This document shows, piece by piece, positions 1-12,600 of a stretch of 64,000 nt of DNA. Source of the stretch: Larus michahellis (taxonomy: Eukaryota; Chordata; Aves; Charadriiformes; Laridae); NCBI RefSeq assembly GCF_964199755.1, contig NC_133906.1, forward strand, positions 13,613,378-13,677,377. Reading direction: 5' to 3'. Under the pieces are notes generated by a model. It was not told the DNA's origin. It did not search any database and worked only from the letters and a program-made list of their open reading frames with translations. The first letter of the stretch is position 1; every line of letters starts with the position of its first letter. The position numbers were made by a program, and so were the translations under genes.

Positions 1-480
1 GCCATAAACTGCCAGCTGCTGCGCGCTGAGTGACCGGGCTCAGTCTATCACTGAGATTATAGTACCGACCAGCAGGTCAATCCGCGTTAAAAAAATCACT
101 TCAGGAAAAAAGGAAGGAAGAAAAGTTAGAACAACTCACCCAGTGGTACTACAGGGGTAAAACTAGAGGCGATTAACAGTGTCCAGAGTTAGGAGTCAAA
201 CACAGAATTCCCAAGCAGCTCTGGAAAGCCAGTGAAAAAGCGGCTTCAAGTGCAGGGCCAGCACCAGCGCAGCTCTGCAGGTACTTAATTTGACTTAAAA
301 CTGGCAAAAAAACCCAAAGAAAAAAAATCCCCCCAACTCCTGCCTCAAGGCAAAGCCTCCTCATGTGGCAAATGGGAAAAAAAAAAAAAAACTAAAGAGG
401 AGAAATGGGATCCCTCCCGCCCCCCAGCACCGGGAGAGGGGAGGTGGGGAGCGTGGCCTCGCGGCGCGGGGGGCACTCAC
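1..480 (-). other. SLC22A4 intron 4, partial
   Basis: The sequence follows the exon 4 donor and runs off the left edge. No exon 5 is visible. It holds an A-rich tract near 379-393 and otherwise nothing I can assign. Confidence 0.8.
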
Positions 481-652
481 CACCAGAGCGGGATGCAGAA
501 CAGCCCCGGGACAGTGAGCGCCAGCAGCAGCATCCGCCAGTCTCTGATGAAGTAAGCAAACAGGGGCAGCAACATGTAGCCAATTGCAAAAAATATGCAA
601 ACTCCTAACGTAGAGAATATAATACGAACTGATTTGCCAAGAATTTCTGTTC
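481..652 (-). CDS. SLC22A4: SLC22A4 exon 4 (helices 5 and 6)
   Basis: This exon is 172 nt, acceptor tttaaacag|GAACAG and donor CTCTGGTG|gtgagt, left in phase 2. It encodes [18 protein letters not shown], helix 5, the segment AYFIRDWRM and helix 6 ending in a split Trp codon. With the preceding Gly it forms GTEILGKS, the Walker-A-like motif noted in OCTN family members. No further exon is visible between 1 and 480. Confidence 0.93.
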
Positions 653-3600
653 CTGTTTAAAACAAGGGAGGTTGGATTAGCATTTTAACTCTTTCTATTC
701 AATCACGACTAAATACTTTACTGCATTCACAAAAAAAATAAGCTAAACAATCTTAGAAAAGAGCAGTTTCTTTTATAATACTTAAAGGGACACTTCCAAG
801 GAGTAATGGACCAGGAAATGATGATCATCACAGTGATATGAATCTGGCGGGAGATTCCTCCAGATTTCTGTTGTGCGTCAACCCTGGAGCTGCCATTGAA
901 GCACCATGAGACCAGCACCATCGGGGCTCTTCCAGTGCCCCATCAGTCCAGCAGAGTCTCATGTAAAACTGTTTTCAATGCTAAACATAGCTGTAACAGC
1001 AACATCCAGTTTCTCTGTTATTACCATCGGTATTTGCTCACAGGTCTAGCAGAGAATTCAAAGACCCGCGGCTCAGTGAGTTCCCTAATGCAAAAGTTGG
1101 CAAAGTAAAAGAGAAACAATTGACAGTGGCCTTTTAAATGAAATCATCTTGTTCACGTCTGCTGGGAGTTTAAGTGTGCTGGAAACAAAAAATTAAGGCC
1201 ACGGTGTGGAAGCACACAGCGTGTGGTGAACCCTCTGTGGTTTGCTCCAAGGACACCAGGATGAAGGACTCCCAGTCCTGGCTGATGGAGTGCCCAGTCC
1301 GGCTCCCACCCGCAGTCAGAGGCACGATGGTACTGGCAGTACCGGGGGGACGGGACCGAGCCTGCTGGTCACCTACTGCAAACAGGCTGAGCTTGGAGTG
1401 CAAGGGTTTATGTCACCTTTTTTGTCCTTTGTTTCAGCCTAGGAACATGCACCCGGACAGTTAAAGCAGCTCAGCGGATGGGCAGTCACTTGAATGTATG
1501 TTTAAAGCCCAAATACTGCGTGGCACTGCAGTACTTCCTCACGAGCCCTGTACATTCCAGCTGCATTAAAGAGCTCATAACATCCCCTCCGCACGGGAAG
1601 GACGGAGCAGAGAGGACTTCAGTTATCCCCATTAGCCTTATCTCCAAAACACTGAGCCCCAGCACTAACCCCACGCAAACTACTGATGAACTGAAAGAGT
1701 TGTGAGGAACCGAAGGCGCTTCACTCCTCCCCAGTCCTTTTTCCTGCCTGGCAAATCTGCTTCTGTCCCAGGCAGCGGTCTGTGGGGTGGCAGAGGGTGC
1801 CCGCGGTGCCCCACCAGCAACTGCAGAGTCACCTGCGGCACCGCACTGACCCACCCGGCACAGAAAAGCTGCTGGGGTTATCGGGGACCTTCAGATGAGG
1901 GAGCCACTTCTGTTTGCTTTGATTAATGCATTGTCCGAGACAGATAAGGGCAGGCACGGGGAACGGCAGACAGACTTCCAGGAGCCTTCCCGACATGCCT
2001 GGCTGGGACACAGCCTGCTCCCCCCTTAGCCCACTGGGATTTCAGGTGCTGAGCGCTTCTGGAGGAGAGCAGCTCTGCGGATGGCGGACTGACACGGGTG
2101 CTTTGGGATGAAAGGACGTGAATTTACAGTGAGGCGAGAACAAACTTCACATTTATTTTTTGGAATAGAAGGCTGGAATGTTGTAAAAGAAGTTCTTTAC
2201 AATAAGGGTGGTGAGACACTGGGACAGGTTGCCCAGAGAGGTGGTGGAGGCCCCATCCCTGGAGACATTCAAGGCCAGGCTTGATGAGGCTCTGAGCAAC
2301 CTGATCTAGTTAAAGATGCCCCTGCTGACTGCAGGGGGGTTGGACTAGATGACCTTTAAAGGTCCCTTCCAACCCAACACATTCCATGATTCTATGATTA
2401 ATGTCAGACCAGCACATCATGGGCTGTGGGACACAACCGGGGAAGCTGCCATCTTCTAACAACCCTGCTGCTCCAGCACTTGATGAAAGCATCCTACAAC
2501 TCCTGTGTCACGCGCAGCCTAGTGCCATCCTAATATCTAGGAATAAAAATTGAGACTGTTGTAAGCCTTCAAGAGCACCTAATGCCTTTTCCAATAAAAT
2601 ACCCAGCCATTGCTTAACAAAATCCATGGACACCCTCAGGTCCACCTCACTTCTCGCTGAGCTCTCAGCCCCGGGGCTACAGAGCTCTCCTCTCCATCTG
2701 GAGCACCACAAGTTTGACCTGGACTCGATTAAAAAGCAAATAACACTGAGCGAACAGGAGGGTCTCAGGAAATCTGGAGAGTGTATTTTGGTTATGTAGC
2801 ATGGTATAAATGCCAGCATTTAATATTGCAGAGAAAATGGAAAAAAATACCCAAGACTAAAAAAATAAATCCTATTTGACAGCTTCATGAATTTTCATTT
2901 TAGAAACTTAGAGTAACTGAATAAAGTCACAGCAAGAAAGCTGAAAATAAGAACTCCGAGGGACTGAAACGGTGTGTGGGGATAAGTTGTATCATCTTTC
3001 TGTACTGACTGCTCCTGTTTAGAGGGGCTCTCCTGAGAGAGGTCTGATACTGGAAACATTGGTTTATACCTATTAAATGTTATGTTATAATTTGTGGCAA
3101 TCCAAAGCCAATATGAGACGACATGTTTCAACTACAATTATCTTCTCTCCTGCCTCTCCTCCCTCGTTCTGCCAGCCAGGAAAATAACAGTTCTGGGATG
3201 CTACCAACATGCCTTCACAAATCTATGTTGTGTTTTAAACTCCCAGAACTTGAACACAACAGTTTTGAGTGCTGAAAACAACCGAGACCTAAAGCTAAGG
3301 AAAACAATGCAGAGAGAAATTTCACAGGATGTGGTTGAAAAAAAAAAAAAAAAAAAGAAAGTCTCTACAGAGTTTCACCAGCAGGTTATGGGGAAAACTA
3401 CTGTCATGAAGGTGGGCAGCCACAGAACCAAGGGCAGGAAGGGGCCGGGTGGCCGAGGATGCTGCAGCAGGGTCTGAGCTGTGCACGGGGAGGGGACACG
3501 GGTTCAGATGTTGAAAGCTGGAATGACAGGAGAAACCTGAGCTCAAGTGGCCACTCAAATAAGAAAAACCTCACTTGGGGACAGAGGGTGAGGGCTGCAG

Positions 3601-6600
3601 CACAGCCAGCGTCAACGAGGACTGTATTCATGCCAGCGTCACTGCTCCTGTCCTGAGCCCCGACTGCCGTTGGATGAAACAATGGAAGCATCTCCAGCAC
3701 ATCCATAATCAGGATGGGCTTTCTTAAGTTCTTTTCTTTTTACGGGTATATTCTCCTATCCAGCACCTCTGTTGCGTGTGGCTCCCTGGAAGCCCCGGGG
3801 TTTGCCTTGCAGGGGACAGGGCACTCGTTGGGGCACAGCGACCACGCAGCTACGCGGTGGTGGTGGAGGATGGGGAGGACCATGCTCCATTCTTGCCTCC
3901 CTCCTTACTGATGATGACAGCTGATGACTCACTTTAATTAGGAAATCAATGTCTAAGTTATTTTAGATAAATCCTGCCCTTAGTAACAGCCTCAAGGCTG
4001 CTGGCGGAACGGCCAGCACAGCAAGTGCCCAAGGCACCCGCTCCTCTGCTGCCAGGGAGACATCACCACTGCAACAACTCCAGAGATAACAGGATGGCGG
4101 AAGGGACAACACAACGGGTAAAGTGTCAGCAAACTGCAGCCATGCAATTAAGGCAATCTAACATTGTTTTGGGAGACCCAGTCCCCTCTCTCAGTGGTGG
4201 GGACATTTGGCCAGTGGGGTGCTCCGGGCCCCCCCCGCCGCAGCTTTGCCTCTGCTGAGTGCCGCGGCAGCACCCTCATCTGCATCCAGCGCTGCCCCGC
4301 TTTCCTGGGGGAGCTGCGGAGCGAAATTCCTGCCTGAGCAGACCCCACAGTTGTGCTACACAAACCCCATGTGCTTCTAAGAGGGTTTTCAGCCAAACCA
4401 GCGCTCCTGACCCAGCGCCGGACCTCCCAGCCTTCCCACGACCGGTGGTCGCTCCGGCTCCCTCGCTCCGCACTGGAGTTAACTGCCAGGATGAAGGGAG
4501 CAGTGGCAATGGCAACGGCAAGGGATATCCCTGACGTACTTATCCTCCCTCCGCCACTCGCAGCGGTGACCCAGGGCTGCCCGGGGACACGATGCCATAT
4601 CCCCTCCCAAGCACTGATGTCACATCAGGCTCTTCTGCTCTATTTTCACCCCCTGTCAAAGCCTCACAGGGGTAGGACAGAAGAGCATTTACTATTAGTA
4701 TACAGTTTTAATTTAGACTAGCTCATCTGCAAATTATAATTGTGACACCATTGGTTTAAAAGCTGACATAAACGCATACGTGCATATTTTAAAGACAGCT
4801 CTTGCAAGTGCCAGCTCCCCTCCGAGGTCTTCATCAGTCATCCCAGTAATTTACCCATGCAGTTGCCTTTCCTGAAAACCCCATGACTAGCGGGAGACGC
4901 TGCAGGGTCCCCTTCCCCACAGGGTCCCCCCTTCCCTATGGGGTCCCCAGGCAGCGACCACAGCCGTGCAGCCTCCGCGCAGCCGCTGGCACTTTCTTCC
5001 TACGCTCCCCATAGAAAAAACAAACTTGGTCTCTAAAGTTAGGGACTTTATCGCCAACCTCGGCACTGGGACCAGTGACTTTACGGCTCATGGGGCTCTG
5101 ACACCCACCCAGCTCCTCCACTCCGGTCCCCCCATGTTGGCTGTGCCTGGAAAGGCGGGTTTGCTCCAAGGCTTTGCACCCGGGAACGCACCGACCCCTC
5201 TGCAACGGGGCGCAGAGGTGGGGAGGGACCCAAATGCCTTCTCTGTGTCAGACCTGCTGCTGCTAATAACAAACCCTGAACGCTGCCTTGAACTTCTTCC
5301 CCAGAGAGGGAAATGGATGTTTACTTAGAGTCATCCTGCTCTCTTTTTCTTCTCTAAACCTATAGAAAGTATAGGCTTGAAATATCCGAGAGGAAAAAAA
5401 AAAATAATCATGCTGGCCTAAATTAGGAATTGTACCAGTGAGGATATACCACTGTCTAATTAAATGCTGCCCGTTCAGAGTAAAAGAAAAAAAACAAACA
5501 ACAATACATTAAGGAAGCATTTAACCTAACGCAGACATATTCGTACCCAGTATGAAGGCCACCACGTAGTTAGAGATCTGTCCCATCCCCACTATGAGAA
5601 AGAGCACTGTGAACATCTCCCAGCTGGTAGAGAAGATCTGCAGGAAGCTGAAGCCCGTCTGCACAGCCATCGTCAAAAATAGGATATTCTTCCTGCCAAA
5701 CCTTTTGCAAAAGATAAAGGAGATTATTACTGAAACAGCATTTATTTATGGAGCAGGTCTACGTAAGAGAGCAGGAGGGAGCACACATATCCAGCCTCAA
5801 GAGATGCAGCTTAGAACAACCTGAAGTTTCATTCATTTTAAAGAATTTTTGTCATAAGTGATAAAAAAATATAAAGAAGTAAAATTTCCAAACTTCCAAG
5901 ACCCAGGAAATAAACCAAAGAAGACAAATTAAGAGCAGAAACTTCAGGGAGCCACGAGGCAGGGACTAAAGAGACTGGACAACAGTACACAAGCGAGGGA
6001 GACAAGAAGATTGCAAACCACGCAGCCGACAATCAGGAAACGATGGCATTCAGGCTACTGGCATCTATACACTGCAACACCTTTACACTCTGAATCACGG
6101 GATTTAGTGATTATCTCGTCTCCTTTTCAAACACTAACACCCACTGACTTCTGCACCGGGGGCAGGAGTCGGGAGATTAAATTCGGATCACATGGAATTT
6201 AATGCCGGAGGCTTCAGGATTAAGACTGCCATCGAGTTTTGAAACCCCTCTGCTTAACTCCCAGCGGAGCGCGGCCGCTCGTACGAATTCCTCACTAACA
6301 GGCAGCAGCCACAGCCGTACTGGAGACCCCACCGTAATGACATGGAGAAAAAGGCTCAGGGCTCCATAAAGAGGGAAGCAGAGACTCGTGGAAGAAATTC
6401 TGCATTCAACACTTGTACGGCCAAAATTTCAATACTGCTGAGATATTATCAAACGTCTGTAATGATTTTTTGATATTTTACATCTACTTAGTTAGATGGT
6501 ATGACACGACTGCTATCCATTTACGGGTTATCTTTTTTTCTTCCTCTTGGCTATGCTTACCAGCAAACCACCTCTTCTAAGCAGAGCTTCCATTCAAAGG

Positions 6601-9600
6601 ACAAGTTTCTATCCTGCAGCTCTAAGAATGGCCTGCCAGTTAGTGTGTGACAAATAACATCACCTTTTAAACTACTAAAAAGGCCGAATAAAGAAACAAA
6701 CATGGTATTGAAGTGAAAACCACTACATCAATCTGCAAAGCATCCATGTGGGCTCCTTGCGGAGACCAGCTCTTGGTCTCCTAAAGCATCCAAGAAGCTC
6801 TGGGGTAGATCAAGGTTGGGATTTTTATGATCTTTTTGATCAGAACTCAGAGAACTGGACATTTAACTCCCTTAGAGCAGGGCAGACCTGCTGCCACGGC
6901 TGGTGTGTGTTACCTGTCCGAGAGCTGCCCTGAGATGAAGGAGCCGATGAGGACCCCCACGTAGAAGAGGGAGGTGGTCAGGGGGGCTTTCCAGTCGTCC
7001 TCGCACACCAGGTTCCACTGCAAGAGAAAGGCTCGTGCTCAGACACAGCTGCAACGCCGCGTCCAGCCTCCCCCAAGCACAGGGGTTATTGGCTGGAGAC
7101 ACACACATCTTGCTGTGGAATTTCATTTAGTTTCCCCACACCCGTGTTTCCGCCCATTGCTGGCACCAGCGCTATTTCCACAGTGAAGGTCGCTGCCAGG
7201 ATGCCCTGCTTAAAGCATAACAAAAAGGGAAAGCATTGCCTTCCCCGGCAAGCCCCATCAGACCAGAGTTCCCCAGAACGCTGGCAGCCATCTTAGGGGA
7301 CGGCAGAGCCCCCCAAAACACTGGCAGCTGCCTGATGGGACCCCATCACCTCTGAAGTGAGCAATGCCAAACCCGACAGGCAGTCGGTGTGTGCAGCCCA
7401 GGGGATGCTCCAGCACGAGCTCCCCACCAGGTGCCCACCAGGCCCCCCGAACACCCAGGACCTGGGTCCCCACCACCTGGGATGCTCCCCACCAGAATAG
7501 CAGAGCGATGGAGAAAGCTGAAGGACCACCCCATCCCCAGTTAAGGACAGTTTCCAGTTTACCTGACCTCTGCCAGCACAAAAACTGCTGCATTTCTACA
7601 ACTTCTGGGTTTGATGAAACATAGGTGGCTGACACTCTGGAGGGCCATGCTGCCATCCAGCGTGACCTAGGCAGGCTGGAGAGGTGGGCAGAGAAGAATC
7701 TAATGAGGTTCAACAAAGGACAAGTGTAGGGTCCTGCACCTGGGGAGGAAGAATGTCAGGCACCAGTACAGGTTAGGGGTGAACGTGCTGGAAAGCAGCT
7801 CTGAAGAAAAGGATCTGGGGGTCTTGGTAGACAATAAATTATCCATGAGCCAGCAATGTGCCCTTGTTGCCAAGAAGGCCACTGGAATTCTGGGCTGCAT
7901 AGGGAAGAGTGTGGCCAGCAGGTCAAGGGAGGTCATTCCCCCCCTCTACTCTGCCCCGGTGAGGCCACAACTGGAATACTGTGTCTAATTCTAGGCTCCC
8001 CAGTTCAAGAGAGACAGGGAACTACTAGAGAGAGTCCAGCGAAGGGCAACAAAGATGACTGAGGGATTGGAGCATCTCCCTTATGAGGAAAGGCTGAGAG
8101 AGCTGGGACTCTTTAGCCTGGAGAAGAGAAGGCTGAGGGGAGACCTTATTAACATTTACAAGTATCTAAAGGGTGGGTTTAAGGAGGATGGAGCCAGACT
8201 CTTTTCAGTGGTTCCCAGTAACAGGACGAGGGGTAATGGGCACAAGCTGGAACTCAGGAAGTTCCAAACAAATATGAGAAAAAACTTCTTTACGGTGAGG
8301 GTGACAGAGCACTGGAACAGGCTGCCCAGGGAGGGTGTGGAGTCCCCTTCTCTGGAGATTTTCAAGACCCGCCTGGATGCAGTCCTGAGTAATGTGCTCT
8401 GGGCAATCCTGCTTTAGCAGGGGAGTTGGACTACATGATCTCTAGAGGTCCCTTCCAACTCTGAAAATTCCATGATTCTGTGATAGGCAAGAAGATGCAT
8501 GGAATAAAATCTTTTTTCCCGCGCTGATGTGTTTCCAAATTCCTTTTCATCCCCACAACCTGCAGGGCTGACTCACTGCCCATCGCTCAGCCTCGCGACC
8601 AGATCCGGCTGGGGCGGGAGGCTTAGGACAGGAGCCAGCATGGAAACTTCCACCTAAAGCCATCTGTAACCCCAGACAAGGTTTAAAAAAAATAATAAAT
8701 AAAACCAGCGTTATGAGTCTCTGTCCACAGAAGTTACGGCTGAGCATGTTTCTGCCGCGGCTTGCACCCGTCCCGGTGACTAATCTCCTGGCGAAGGGAT
8801 GTCTGCCAGGAGAGCTTATGGATAGACTTCAAAGATGTCAGTCCCAGATCAGATAATTCTACCACAAAGATAATTAGATCACAGATCAAAGTATAGCATA
8901 ATTTTAATAATTAGCCATGCTATCAGAGAGTGGTGCCTGCACCAGTGCTCACCCTGTGCCCGGGGATCGGAGGGCCCCGAGCCCAGGCAAAGGCCGGGGT
9001 GGTGGAGCAGAACCCCCTGCTCTGGGCTGCTCTGGCTCCTCCGCTCAGCTGCAGGTGACAGCGAGGAGCAATTCTTGCATTACAGAGAGACCCCGGTACC
9101 ATCTGACAGCACCGTGAGCCCGGCCCAAACCAGATGGCCAGTGAGTCGGTGGTTGGGCTTCACTTCTGCTGCAGAACAAGCAGAACTGAACCCCAAAGCA
9201 AGGCGGGGATGTGGTGCGGTTCCATGCAGTTTGCTCCAGGCTATGATTTAGGAAAGCAATGCAATCACTGCCTATTTTCAGGCAGAACGAAGGTACGCTG
9301 CCAGCGGCAGGGAGCCGGGTACCCCTGCCCCTCAGCCCAGCCTGCAAAGTAACACCAGCTACGGGGCAAAAAGGGATGAATCGAGTTTAAAACTGCAGCC
9401 CATGCCTCTTCCTGCGAAACACAGAGGCTTTAACACGGGAACACGGAGATTTGAGGGCTGAAACGTGTCTCCAATACTTAAATCCGATTAATAACAAAAA
9501 GAAACCTATGGCAGTTGTTTCTGTAAGGTATTTTCTGGTCCCTGCTGGGAAGGGAGGCTGGCCAGGTGGGGGCTTATCTTTGCTGGATGTGATGGGGTGG

Positions 9601-12600
9601 ATGGGAGCATGGGGGTCAGTGGGGCTCCGATACGCTCAAGGATGCTAGTCCTGCAAAATATACGCTGGGATCTGTTTCACGTGTCAAAGAAAACTGAGAT
9701 TTCTGTACAGCAACCTGGTGGACACCAAGCCCCCTATTTAAAAACAAATTAAAATTCAGCTTCAGGAAACACGGCATTAAAAAGAAGAGTTTCTCTACAG
9801 AATGCAAGGGGGGAAGAAGGAAAGCTGGCGGAGGAGCAGCCTCTGCGAGCTGTGGCAGCTCCACGCCAGCCCCATGCTACAGAGAGGTTCTGCCGTGTCC
9901 TGCTGCACCTCCCTTTCCCCGCTCCAGGAAAGCTGATGGCTAACGAGGTGCCAGAATTTGCAGCCGATACAGACTATTATTAATTATCTGGGAGCTGAGC
10001 ACCCCGCTCTGGGGCTGCACCCGCTCCTGGACCTTCAGACTTCAGTCCCTTGAGGTTAAGGGTCGGTGTTTTTAAAATGCCTCCACCACGCCAAAGGCAC
10101 TTTGGCTGCAAAATAAACCCAGCTAAATAATAACTTGCCCGTGAAACTCAATTGCTTCCTGTGTTTCCTCGGTGCCAAATGCCTCCTGCCCAGCTGTTCA
10201 CCCTACCTTTTCCCATGACATACTGCACAGACAGCAAAAATGCACGATACGGGGTTGAGTCTTCAAAATTTGCAGGATGTGGTAAATGGCACGCAGCAGC
10301 CGGATGGCTGGAGAGCGGTCACTGTCTATAGGAACTCGCTGTATTTGACCAGAAAACACACAAACTCATGAAATCCAGCCGACTCCAAGTATAGCTGAAG
10401 CTGCCGAGTGAAAACACCACGCCGCCTATTCTAGATCCCACATCACACACATCATGCAGGACCCAGGGATGATCTATAGGCCCCACTCCATAGGTACACC
10501 CCATCTTCTCCCGAAATTCCAGCCTCCCCGCCCCAAAGACGCCCACCCTGACGGAGGCTCATGCCCCAGCACTGCATAGGGATCCAGCGTGTGTCGACAT
10601 GGTAAGATTTCGCTCGGGCTTGAGTTTGGAGGGCTTTAAGGTATTCGCTGCATGCTGACTCCTCGCAAGCTGTACTTGGGAAATAATGAAATTTAGCTTA
10701 ATTGGCCTCTTCCTCAGAGCCTGCCTCCATCATAGCCAGCACCGAGCACACCACGGGCACAGCCCGGCCACAGCTAAACTACCTACAGCAACTTCCAAAC
10801 TGTCCGTACTGGACTAATTATTCATTAACCAGAAAATAAGTCATTCTGTAATGTCCCTGACTAAGCATACTGGAGAGCAAAGTTCATGTAAGCTTCCAAG
10901 CAAGTGATCTGAACGCTAGGAGTAAGAGCTGCTCAAGAAGAACACTGTTAAATCACTTTAGTACCATCAAATCCCTCTGACCTTTACCCATAAGCTCGCA
11001 GCTACTGGAGGAGCCAATTCTGCCGGGTGCTGCGGGTGGGAATGCTATGGATGGACAAGCTTTCCAGAAAACTGAAACTGCTGGAGAAGGTGCCCTGGCT
11101 GCCTGAACCAACCCTGCTGCCTGCGTTCTCAATCAGAAATCACTAATTAACCATCCGGAGTATCAGCCCGTTCACATCAGAGATGCAGAGCCTCGTGTAA
11201 ATGGCCGAGGCTGTAAACCAGGGAACATCTGACCTTGTTTCCAAGAGTAAATCTGAAGATGAAGAGCTCAAGAGATACTAAAAAACCTCCGTGGGTTGCC
11301 CGACGGCAGTAGCAAGGTGAGCTGCACCGTGGGCACCACGTTCAGCAATGAGACCGGCTCCGCTCAGTGCACAAGTGACAAGCGCACACACCTCCATGCC
11401 CAAGCACAGGGCGGGCTACCAGGGTTGGGTAGGGCTGCTCACTGGAAAAAGCCATAAGGGAACACAAAAATCCTTCGGATGCCTTCAAACCACAGCAATT
11501 CCCATCTAGCTTCTCACCTCTGCCAGGCCCAAAAGTTTCTGGTTTCTGCCTTGCCTGATAAGTCAGGGGCAGGGCTGGGACAGGGGGGCTGAGGAGCCAC
11601 AGCAAAAGCCGCCGGCACTCGCTCTGCCCTTCACAGGGGTCTTGCGAGGGGCCGGGGGGACGTGCCATGCCCTGGCAGTGGCCAGAAGCCCAGCAAGGGT
11701 GTCCCTGGGGAGCGGTGCTGGGAGACAACCCGGCTCAAGGGAATTAACAGGATGCTCACACCTCGCTCCGGAGAGCAAAACTGGTGCTGGAACCTCTAAT
11801 TACAGTCAGATCTCAGCGCCGTTATCTGGAATTAAAGCAGAAGTAGGTTAAGTTCCAGACAAACAAACCCAATAATAGAAATATGTATGTTAATGTTTAA
11901 ATGAATTCCAAAGCACAGCTGGTAGAAAGCGGGAGGGTGGTGAGAAAGGAACGGCCCCGCTTTGGGGCCAGGACCTGCTAGATGGGCTCAAGCCCTCTTG
12001 TGCAAGCACAGGTGGCACCAACGGGACGCAGCGGCCACCCAATTAGGTGGAAAACAGGGATTTTATGTCAGGACACCTGTAGAAGCTGCAGCAGCCAGGG
12101 AGCTGCTCAGGAGGTGGGGGGGGGTTGGCTGGGCCAAGGGGTTCCTGTGCCCTGGAGCCCACCGAGGCGCCCAGTTGAGCCATGCAGAGCAAAAGGGAAC
12201 GTTGCAGCCCTCTCATCTCAGCCGTGGGATCACCCCCAACCCCCACCGGCTCCCCACTTCCACTGACAGACTCATTCCTATCACCCCAGCCTGACGATCT
12301 CCTTCTTCACCCGTGCTGTGGACACACTGGCTTCTCCGTCATCACCTGCGTTTTAAGCCCAAGGAGAAGACTGAGTCTGGGACCCGCTGTTCCCGGGGTT
12401 CAGCACGTCCCCGCAGCCCACGGCACACCGGTGCTGAGCTGGCATCCCCCAGCCTGTTCCTGTCAAGCAGCAGTAATTACAGGATTTGATGCAACTGCAC
12501 AAATCAAAACCTCCAGCGCTTAATCCTGTACCATCAAGTTTTGCTCCTCAATTGGGTTCTTGAACTGAAGAGGTTTTTTCACTGAGCTTTCCCGATGGCG

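Larger units (their letters stand above)
653..5546 (-). other. SLC22A4 intron 3
   Basis: This is a 4.9 kb intron bounded by canonical sites. It contains one CR1 3' end near 2.2-2.4 kb and a 19-base A tract at 3338-3356. I see no coding exon, RNA gene or other recognisable element in the rest. Confidence 0.85.
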
